A stretch of 64,000 nucleotides of DNA from Halopseudomonas laoshanensis (GTDB lineage Bacteria; Pseudomonadota; Gammaproteobacteria; Pseudomonadales; Pseudomonadaceae): positions 519,807-583,806 of the forward strand of contig NZ_QOVF01000003.1 of the NCBI RefSeq assembly GCF_008365385.1. Reading direction: 5' to 3'. This document shows, one piece after another, positions 27,572-34,267 of this stretch (position 1 is its first letter; each line of letters begins with the position of its first letter). Below the pieces are notes generated by a model, which had not been told where the DNA came from, did not search any database, and was given only the letters and a program-made list of their open reading frames with translations. A program made the position numbers and the translations under genes.

Positions 27572-28090
27572 TTAAGCGGAAATCGGAGTGCGCCAGTCGT
27601 CGGAGCCGGACGTGCCGGATACTTCGTGGGTCCAGACGATCTTGCGATAGGTGAAGAATACATCTTCCAGATGGGTGAAATGAGACTGGGCCGGATCCTG
27701 GCAGTTCGGCATGTGCGATTGCACATCGACGATGATCGCGTCCTGCAGTTCGATAGTGAAGTAATGCTCCTGCGTGCCGGTAGAGGAGGTACGGTACCAC
27801 TCCAGGCGACAGCTGCTCAGGCGCTCACCGGAAGTCAGGGCGTTGAAGATCAGCGGCGAGGACTTGTCGAACACCTTGGTGATCATCAGCGGTTTGTGCA
27901 CGCGCTGACCAGTCGGCTGGCCGGACTGCGGGTCACGCGGAATGATTACCTGGTGATCAAAGGCTTGAACCAGGATCTGATCTTCGTGACCTTCCTGAAA
28001 AATGTTGCCGACCGAATCTTCGGTAAAGGTACCGGAAGTGATCAGACCTTGTTTGGTTCCTTCGATGGACATATACGCGGGTGTTGGCAT
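27572..28090 (-). CDS. hcp: Hcp, type VI secretion tube protein (orphan copy)
   Basis: The 172-residue protein begins MPTPAYMSIEGTKQGLITSG and contains GNIFQEGHEDQILVQAFDHQ, HKPLMITKVFDKSSPLIFNA and RLEWYRTSSTGTQEHYFTIE, all conserved in the Hcp1 family that stacks as hexameric rings in the T6SS tube and may carry effectors. AGGAGAGCTCTA precedes the ATG. No vgrG, tss or effector gene lies nearby, so this is a solitary hcp, as is common in pseudomonads. A dyad overlapping the leader (AGAGCTC...GAGCTCT) could affect translation. Confidence 0.95.
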   Translation of the reverse strand: MPTPAYMSIEGTKQGLITSGTFTEDSVGNIFQEGHEDQILVQAFDHQVIIPRDPQSGQPTGQRVHKPLMITKVFDKSSPLIFNALTSGERLSSCRLEWYRTSSTGTQEHYFTIELQDAIIVDVQSHMPNCQDPAQSHFTHLEDVFFTYRKIVWTHEVSGTSGSDDWRTPISA

Positions 28091-28633
28091 TAGAGCTCTC
28101 CTTGCCTGATGGATTGGACTTGGTGTCCGGGAGCTCTGGTTAGTCCAAGAGTTGTGCCATTTATTTGTAAAGCCATGAATAACAGGAAGTTAGGACGTTT
28201 GCCGTTGGGGTGTGCAGTAATGGTGTGATGCGCGTCTCGTAAAGTTGCGCAACTCCTTGCACAGGCCTGCGCAGCTTATGGCGCACAGCCGTTATCGCTT
28301 GCATCTCAGAGCCGTTGCCACGGTTTATACACAGGGTTATGCACAGCTTGATGCGCCAAGCTTTGCGCAACCCTGACTTGCAGACGCGGGTGGGGTCCTT
28401 TGCGCATGAGCCCTTTCCCATACCAACTGTTGCTGGCGCGTATTTCCGTCAAAGTATTTTGAAGTAAAAATAAAATTGGTGTAATCTCTCGCTCTATTGA
28501 AGATTATTTTGTGCTAGGCAGGGGCTCTAAGGTTGTTTGGGCGGCGCTTAGCCAAAACTTCTAGTTACTACTGTAATATTTAGACTGTGTGGCAAAATGC
28601 GCGCTCATCCGAGAGTGCTGCCGGGAGCTGAAC
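28091..28633. other. 543-bp divergent spacer between hcp and the MarR gene
   Basis: The right-hand part (about 28440-28580) is AT-rich and probably holds the MarR promoter; the left carries inverted repeats in the hcp leader (TTGGACT 28114-28120 / AGTCCAA 28142-28148). Two TTATNCACA motifs lie at 28325-28345. An 86-codon minus-strand frame (28161-28421) has no recognisable features and I do not call it. Confidence 0.6.
28325..28345 (+). promoter_or_regulatory. Tandem DnaA-box-like motifs
   Basis: TTATACACA and TTATGCACA occur as direct repeats separated by GGG. Both match TTATNCACA, the relaxed DnaA box. No other origin features are present, so a regulatory role or chance is more likely than an origin. 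Confidence 0.35.
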
Positions 28634-29101
28634 ATGTACATGATGCACGATCTTTATTTAGCGTTGCGCCGCCTGCAACGCGCCACCGAAATACATGCCA
28701 AGCGTTTGGGTCGGCATAGTGGCCTGACCCCCATCCAGCTGTTGATCATGCACAGCATTCAGGCGATGGGAGAAGGCACCCTGGGCGATCTGGCGAAGAA
28801 GGTCAGTGTTTCTCAGGCAACTCTGAGCACCATTATTGATCGGTTGGAAAATCGCGATATGTTGCAGCGTATTCGCAGCAAGAGCGACAAGCGCAAGGTG
28901 CATTTGGCCCTGAGCACCAAGGGTCTGGCGGCTATTCAAGCTGAGCCGGCGTTGCTGCCCGCTGAGTTTCTTGACCGTTTTGGCAAGCTCGCCGACTGGG
29001 AGCAACTGATGATGTTGGCCAGTTTGCAGCGGGTGGCCGGTTTGCTTGAAGCGGATCAACACGGTCCTGCCGAGCTGTTCGAAAGCGAGTCCGCAGCCTG
29101 A
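28634..29101 (+). CDS. MarR-family transcriptional regulator
   Basis: The start MYMMHDLYLALRRLQRATEI follows GGGAG; a frame 15 codons longer is unsupported. The 155-residue protein has the MarR winged helix: GLTPIQLLIMHSIQAMGEGT, recognition helix VSVSQATLSTIIDRLENRDM, and the wing IRSKSDKRKVHLALSTKG. The N-terminal ALRRLQRATEIHAKRLGRHS string reminds me of the EctR/CosR type that controls compatible-solute genes, which would suit the nearby NAGGN operon, but this is a weak inference. It precedes gabD on the same strand by 234 bp; control of gabDT is another option. Confidence 0.85.
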   Translation: MYMMHDLYLALRRLQRATEIHAKRLGRHSGLTPIQLLIMHSIQAMGEGTLGDLAKKVSVSQATLSTIIDRLENRDMLQRIRSKSDKRKVHLALSTKGLAAIQAEPALLPAEFLDRFGKLADWEQLMMLASLQRVAGLLEADQHGPAELFESESAA

Positions 29102-29253
29102 TTTGACAGCCCGGCGTCGCGGCTGCGCTGGCTGATGTTGCCAGCGTATGCCAGCCACCGCCGCCAGGGCATCGCAGCCCTCCCCGCATTAGCTCGCTTC
29201 CTCCTCTCGTTTTTTCCATTGGGCTCTTGCCTGAAACCTTTCTGCGCCTTAGC

Positions 29254-29273
29254 ATGTTTGAAATATCAAACAT
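29254..29273. promoter_or_regulatory. Operator-like palindrome upstream of gabD
   Basis: ATGTTTGA-AATA-TCAAACAT is a perfect eight-base inverted repeat with a four-base spacer, 62 bp before the gabD start. This size suits a dimeric MarR- or TetR-type repressor. Confidence 0.6.
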
Positions 29274-29279
29274 CTATGT

Positions 29280-29315
29280 GGTAAATGCATTACGCCTGAC
29301 GGCAAATGCTTTACC
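29280..29315. promoter_or_regulatory. Second imperfect dyad upstream of gabD
   Basis: GGTAAATGCATT and AATGCTTTACC are inverted halves with one extra base in the left arm. It lies 20 bp before gabD and directly beside the palindrome at 29254-29273, so both could belong to one control site. Confidence 0.4.
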
Positions 29316-29335
29316 GTTGCCAGTGAGGATCTTCC

Positions 29336-30796
29336 ATGGAATTACACGCCCCCGATCTGTTTCGCCAACAAGCCTTTATTGGCGGTCAGTGGTGTGAGGC
29401 CGACAGCGGCGCACGTACCGAGATCTTCAATCCGGCCAACGCCGAGCGGCTGGGCAGTGTGCCGAATATGGGCGTGGAAGAAACCGCGCGCGCCATCGAG
29501 GCCGCTCGCGCTGCTCAGCCCGCGTGGCGTAAACGTACTGCCAAAGAGCGAACAACAGTACTGCGCAAGTGGTTCGATTTGATGATGCTGCACCAGGAAG
29601 ATCTGGCGCGCATCATGACTGCCGAACAGGGCAAGCCGCTGGCAGAGGCGCGCGGCGAAGTAGCCTATGCCGCTTCCTTTATCGAATGGTTCGCCGAAGA
29701 GGCCAAGCGCGTCTACGGCGAGACCATTCCGGGCCACCAGCCGGACAAGCGCATTATCGTGCAGAAAGAGCCGGTAGGCGTGACTGCGGCGATCACTCCG
29801 TGGAACTTCCCGGCAGCAATGATCACCCGTAAGGCGGCTCCGGCCTTGGCCGCTGGTTGTGCCATGGTACTCAAGCCCGCACCCCAGACGCCTTTCTCGG
29901 CGCTTGCCCTGGCTGCCTTGGCAGAGCAAGCAGGTTTGCCCGCCGGGCTGTTCAGCGTGGTCACTGCCGATGTGGATAAGTCCATCGCCGTGGGCGGCGA
30001 ACTGTGTCGCAATCCGATTGTGCGCAAGCTGTCCTTTACCGGCTCCACCGGCGTAGGTATCAAGCTGATGGAACAGTGCGCACCAACGCTGAAGAAGCTG
30101 TCGCTGGAGCTCGGCGGCAACGCGCCCTTTATCGTGTTTGACGACGCCGACCTGGATGCTGCCGTCGAAGGCGCGATGATTTCCAAATACCGTAACGCCG
30201 GGCAAACCTGTGTATGCGCTAACCGCATTTATGTACAGGACGGCGTTTATGATGCGTTCGCGGCCAAGTTGGTTGAGGCGGTGAAGAAGCTCAAGGTGGG
30301 AGATGGCGCAGCGGCTGATGTGACCACCGGGCCGCTGATCAACGCTGCGGCGGTGACCAAGGTGCAGCAGCATCTTCAGGATGCGACTGACAAGGGCGCC
30401 AAGGTATTGGTTGGCGGCAAGCCGCATGAGTTGGGCGGTTTTTTCTTCGAGCCTACGGTGCTGGCCGATATCGACAGCAGCATGCTGGTGGCCCGTGAGG
30501 AAACCTTCGGCCCGCTCGCTCCGCTGTTCCGCTTCAGCGATGAAGAGGACGTGATCCGCCAGGCCAACGACACCGAGTTCGGTCTGGCCGCGTACTTCTA
30601 TGCGCGCGATCTGAGTCGGGCCTTCCGCGTCGCGGAGGCATTGGAGTACGGCATGGTGGGTATCAATACCGGCCTGATCTCTACCGAAGTAGCGCCTTTT
30701 GGCGGCATGAAATCATCCGGCCTGGGCCGCGAAGGTTCCCGGCACGGCATTGATGAGTACGTTGAAATCAAATACCTGTGCCTGGGTGGCATCTGA
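29336..30796 (+). CDS. gabD: Succinate-semialdehyde dehydrogenase
   Basis: The 486-residue aldehyde dehydrogenase has the family landmarks TPWNFPAAMITRKAAPALAA, the FTGSTGVGIKLM Rossmann loop, catalytic Glu in LELGGNAPFIVFDDADLDAA and catalytic Cys in NAGQTCVCANRIYVQ (about residue 288). Length and position next to gabT identify it as the NADP-linked GabD that oxidises succinate semialdehyde to succinate, ending the GABA shunt. It is 35 bp upstream of gabT. GABA made from putrescine by the spu genes in this window could be its ultimate substrate. Confidence 0.95.
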   Translation: MELHAPDLFRQQAFIGGQWCEADSGARTEIFNPANAERLGSVPNMGVEETARAIEAARAAQPAWRKRTAKERTTVLRKWFDLMMLHQEDLARIMTAEQGKPLAEARGEVAYAASFIEWFAEEAKRVYGETIPGHQPDKRIIVQKEPVGVTAAITPWNFPAAMITRKAAPALAAGCAMVLKPAPQTPFSALALAALAEQAGLPAGLFSVVTADVDKSIAVGGELCRNPIVRKLSFTGSTGVGIKLMEQCAPTLKKLSLELGGNAPFIVFDDADLDAAVEGAMISKYRNAGQTCVCANRIYVQDGVYDAFAAKLVEAVKKLKVGDGAAADVTTGPLINAAAVTKVQQHLQDATDKGAKVLVGGKPHELGGFFFEPTVLADIDSSMLVAREETFGPLAPLFRFSDEEDVIRQANDTEFGLAAYFYARDLSRAFRVAEALEYGMVGINTGLISTEVAPFGGMKSSGLGREGSRHGIDEYVEIKYLCLGGI

Positions 30797-30831
30797 GCCC
30801 TGTTTCAGGGTCAGCACTGATGGAGGTCGAT

Positions 30832-32112
30832 ATGAGCAAGACCAATGATTCCTTGATGCAGCGCCGGCATGCCGCGGTCGCCCGTGGCGTTAGCCAGATC
30901 CACCCGATATTCGTACAGCGCGCAGAGAACGCCACTGTGTGGGATGTCGAAGGTCGTCAGTATATTGATTTCGCTGGCGGCATCGCCGTACTTAATACCG
31001 GCCACCGGCACCCCAAGGTGATGGAGGCGGTCAAACGGCAGATGGAGCAGTTCACCCACACCTGCTTTCAGGTGCTGGCTTACGAGCCCTACGTGGAGCT
31101 GTGTGAAAAGCTCAACACGCTGGTGCCCGGCGACTTTGCCAAGAAGACCCTGTTGGTCACCACCGGCTCCGAGGCGCTGGAAAACGCAGTGAAAATAGCC
31201 CGTGCAGCGACCGGACGTGCGGGTGTGATTGCCTTCACTGGCGGCTATCACGGCCGCACGATGATGACGCTGTCAATGAACGGTAAAGTCTCGCCCTATT
31301 CAGCCGGTATGGGATTGATGCCAGGCGGTGTCTATCGGGCGCAGTTCCCCTGCCCGCTGCATGGCGTCAGCGACGATGACGCTATCGCCAGTATCGAGCG
31401 TATTTTCAAGAACGATGCCGAACCGCGGGATATTGCGGCGATCGTCATTGAGCCGGTGCAGGGCGAGGGTGGTTTTTATGTCGCCAGCCCGGCGTTCATG
31501 AAGAAACTGCGTGAGCTCTGCGACCTGCACGGCATTGTGCTGGTGGCCGATGAAGTGCAGAGCGGCGCTGGGCGTACCGGGACTTTCTTTGCTATGGAGC
31601 AGATGGGTGTTGCGCCAGATCTGACTACCTTTGCCAAATCAATTGCCGGCGGTTTCCCGGTCGCTGGTGTCTGCGGGCGTGCCGAGATGATGGACGCCAT
31701 CGCGCCCGGCGGGCTGGGCGGTACCTACGCGGGCAACCCGCTGGCCTGCGCCGCCGCGCTGGCGGTTATCGAAGTATTCGAAGAAGAGAATCTGCTGGCG
31801 CGCAGCAGCACCCTGGGCGAGATGATCATGGGCCGGCTGCGTGACATTGCAGCGCAGGACAAGCGCATTGGTGATGTGCGCGGACTGGGCGCAATGGTTG
31901 CGTGCGAGCTGTTTACTTCCGAGTGCCGGCCGGATGCGGAGCTGGCGGCCAAGGTGGTTGCGCTGGCCCGTGATAAGGGTCTGGTTCTGTTGTCCTGCGG
32001 GCAGTACGGCAACGTGATCCGTATTCTGGTGCCGCTGACGGCCAGTGATATGGAAGTGCAGGCGGGGATGGATATCATCGCGGCTTGTTTTGCCGAACTG
32101 GCTGGCAGCTAA
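30832..32112 (+). CDS. gabT: 4-aminobutyrate aminotransferase
   Basis: Start MSKTNDSLMQRRHAAVARGV has TGGAGGT upstream. The 426-residue class III aminotransferase shows TTGSEALENAVKIARAATGR, AFTGGYHGRTMMTLSMNGKV, cofactor Asp in GIVLVADEVQSGAGRTG and the PLP lysine in TTFAKSIAGGFPVAGVCGRA. It transfers the amino group of GABA (and often 5-aminovalerate) to 2-oxoglutarate, giving succinate semialdehyde for GabD. Followed by a hairpin at 32126-32160, and convergent with the PLD-family gene. Confidence 0.95.
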   Translation: MSKTNDSLMQRRHAAVARGVSQIHPIFVQRAENATVWDVEGRQYIDFAGGIAVLNTGHRHPKVMEAVKRQMEQFTHTCFQVLAYEPYVELCEKLNTLVPGDFAKKTLLVTTGSEALENAVKIARAATGRAGVIAFTGGYHGRTMMTLSMNGKVSPYSAGMGLMPGGVYRAQFPCPLHGVSDDDAIASIERIFKNDAEPRDIAAIVIEPVQGEGGFYVASPAFMKKLRELCDLHGIVLVADEVQSGAGRTGTFFAMEQMGVAPDLTTFAKSIAGGFPVAGVCGRAEMMDAIAPGGLGGTYAGNPLACAAALAVIEVFEEENLLARSSTLGEMIMGRLRDIAAQDKRIGDVRGLGAMVACELFTSECRPDAELAAKVVALARDKGLVLLSCGQYGNVIRILVPLTASDMEVQAGMDIIAACFAELAGS

Positions 32113-32125
32113 GCAGGCAGCTACA

Positions 32126-32160
32126 AGCGGTAAGCAGAGAGTTTTCTGCTGCTTGCCGCT
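32126..32160. terminator. Hairpin between convergent gabT and PLD gene
   Basis: AGCGGTAAGCAG pairs with CTGCTTGCCGCT around a loop containing AGAGTTTT. It carries the same AGCGGCAAGC vocabulary as the larger repeat at 50433-50532, so this is a terminator formed from a dispersed repeat family. Confidence 0.68.
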
Positions 32161-32178
32161 CGCCAGGGTTGCTGTCAC

Positions 32179-33651
32179 CTAGAAGGTAGAGATTCCAGAA
32201 AATTCCATAAACCGATAAAGCCCGTAACGCCAGCGGGAGTGGTCGGCAAAATCCGCGTAAGGCAGGCTGTGCTGCTCGCCATTCGGGTTGTTCCAGCTGC
32301 GTTCGAATTGCTCTCGTGCCGCTTGCATGACCGGTTGCTGCGCGGGTGCCAGCAGCCTCACGCTGGTTTCCAGATTCAGGTCGTCCAGGTTGCGCCGGGT
32401 GAAATTGGCAGAGCCGGTGATCAGCTCGCTGCGACCGTCGGCGTGATCCAGACGCAGCCATTTGCGGTGGCACTGTTCGCCCTGCGTCGCGCACCAGCGC
32501 ACTTCGATTCCCGCTTCGTGCAGATCCCAGGCAACCTGCCGGTTAGGCACCCCATTCTTCTCCCGGCCGAAGGCGTCGCGATTGGCGTCCATTAACACGC
32601 GCAACTGCACCCCCCGCTGCTGCGCGCGTATCAGCGCCTCGATCAGCGGCCGATGGGAAAAATAGAACACCTCCAGATCCAGCTTGTCGCCTGATTGAGC
32701 GCTGTCGACCATCCGCAGCAGGGCATCGCGAATGGCGGCTTCGGTCAGCACCTGCAGTTGCGTATCTGTTGTAGCTGCAGACGCTGGTGCGACCGGCCAG
32801 TCGGAGGTATCTATTTCCGAGGAAAATCGCAGAACGGCTATTTCACTCGCCAACAGGTCGAGCGCGGCGGCGCCACTGAAACGCAGGGCGTTGTTGCTAT
32901 GGCGGCTGCTGGCGTCATGTGGATTGCCCGAGGTAACCAGCCCGGTCCAGTTGTCGCCTTCATCAACGACCAGGGTCTTGCGGTGGTTGGCGCGGAAATT
33001 GATTAGATGCAGGTAGCTGCGCAGCGTGACTTTTCCTTCGCCTACGGGGTTGGGAAGCCATCCACCTTCAGTGCTGTTACCCAGGTAGCTGCAACACAGA
33101 GTCCAAATGCCGGTCCACGTCGGGTTGGAAGCGGGTAGCTGGCTGAGGTCGGTCATCACCACGCTGACGCCGGCCGCTTGCAGCTGCTCCAGATGGCCGT
33201 TGCGGATGCCGCCGTACAGGGTATTGAACGGGTCGGTAATCAACACAACCGGCATTTGCGGATATTGTTCTCGGGCCTGGACCAAGGCGGCGGTAAGTTC
33301 TGCCGAGAGAGGGCGGTAACTGTCTTTGCCGGCAAAATCGTTGAATAGAAACATATCGACCAGCACCAGCTTCCGGGCCTGGGCGATCAGGCGCAGCACT
33401 TCGTCGAAAACCTGTTGTTCACTGACACGCTCACCGCTGCTGGTGACGTAAGTCTGATCGATCAGCAGCTCGGCCTGTTGCAGGTCGCGCGGTGGTGAGG
33501 CGATTGACAGGCCCTCGGGTAGCGGCCTGAATGCCTGACAGCCGCTGGTCATCAGCCAGGCTGAAAGCAACAGCAAGGTGATCCAGCGCAGTGGATGCAA
33601 GAGTGGGCGAGAGCTGGCGGTATTGGGGGCTGAAGACGAAGAAAAAGACAT
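32179..33651 (-). CDS. Phospholipase D-family lipoprotein
   Basis: The protein of about 490 residues begins with a lipoprotein signal peptide ending LLLLSAWLMTSGC, so it is probably membrane-anchored in the periplasm. It has two HKD motifs: HRKTLVVDEGDNWTGLVTSG (about residue 225) and HRKWLRLDHADGRSELITGS (about residue 395). Two such motifs form one active site for phosphatidyl transfer or hydrolysis, as in cardiolipin synthase and PLD. The first ATG two codons upstream (33657) is an equally possible start. Substrate is unknown; a role with phospholipids is inferred. Confidence 0.88.
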   Translation of the reverse strand: MSFSSSSAPNTASSRPLLHPLRWITLLLLSAWLMTSGCQAFRPLPEGLSIASPPRDLQQAELLIDQTYVTSSGERVSEQQVFDEVLRLIAQARKLVLVDMFLFNDFAGKDSYRPLSAELTAALVQAREQYPQMPVVLITDPFNTLYGGIRNGHLEQLQAAGVSVVMTDLSQLPASNPTWTGIWTLCCSYLGNSTEGGWLPNPVGEGKVTLRSYLHLINFRANHRKTLVVDEGDNWTGLVTSGNPHDASSRHSNNALRFSGAAALDLLASEIAVLRFSSEIDTSDWPVAPASAATTDTQLQVLTEAAIRDALLRMVDSAQSGDKLDLEVFYFSHRPLIEALIRAQQRGVQLRVLMDANRDAFGREKNGVPNRQVAWDLHEAGIEVRWCATQGEQCHRKWLRLDHADGRSELITGSANFTRRNLDDLNLETSVRLLAPAQQPVMQAAREQFERSWNNPNGEQHSLPYADFADHSRWRYGLYRFMEFSGISTF

Positions 33652-33722
33652 GCACATTACTCAGAAGGAAGAACGAGTAGCTAGTCAGACTGGCTACTCG
33701 AAAGCATACTACTCAGGCAGAG

Positions 33723-34106
33723 TCAGACGGGTACTTGGCCGTCCATGCCTTTCGGGTCGGGACCGTATTTGTTGCTGCCGGGTGTACTGTCCAGCACGGT
33801 AAATATCAACAGCACCACAGCCCCTATTAACGGAATGAAGGCCAGGAGTATCCACCATCCTGTGCGGCTGGTGTCGTGAAGCCTGCGCACGGTCACGGCC
33901 AGACTGGGAATCAGAATGCCCAGTGCGTAAATGCCGCTCAGCACGCCAACGCCAGCTTCGATGCTGTACATGCCGATCATGCCGTCGATAAAGGACAACA
34001 CCAGCATGGCGAGCAAGTTGAACAAGGTAAAAAACCAGTATTCCTTGCGCCGCGCCCGACCGCTGAACACCGCGTATTTTCTAAGTACTTCGAGATACCA
34101 ATCCAT
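33723..34106 (-). CDS. DUF805 inner-membrane protein
   Basis: The 127-residue protein starts MDWYLEVLRKYAVFSGRARR followed by KEYWFFTLFNLLAMLVL, the diagnostic DUF805 opening, and has four membrane segments with LAVTVRRLHDTSRTGWWILL between the second and third. Members of this family, such as YhaH and YhaI, are inner-membrane proteins of unknown function. It lies alone, 71 bp upstream of the PLD-family gene on the same strand. Confidence 0.92.
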   Translation of the reverse strand: MDWYLEVLRKYAVFSGRARRKEYWFFTLFNLLAMLVLSFIDGMIGMYSIEAGVGVLSGIYALGILIPSLAVTVRRLHDTSRTGWWILLAFIPLIGAVVLLIFTVLDSTPGSNKYGPDPKGMDGQVPV

Positions 34107-34267
34107 GACCTTCTCCCTGGTTGAGCCGGCTCCCAGGCAACGCCTTTTGGCGCGACAGCCGGTCGCCCGATTATAGAGAGCGGGTCTGGGCTCGGCTACA
34201 GGAGTAGTTCAACAATGTGCGCTGTCTTACATGCTAATCTGGCGAAAACCCCGACACGAGGCAGTGC

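Noticed and set aside
28325..28345. Replication origin
   Set aside because: Only two box-like motifs, no AT-rich unwinding element cluster and no dnaA, dnaN or gidA genes nearby.
28161..28421. 86-codon minus-strand frame between hcp and marR
   Set aside because: No ribosome binding site, no recognisable sequence, and it runs through the DnaA-box-like repeats.
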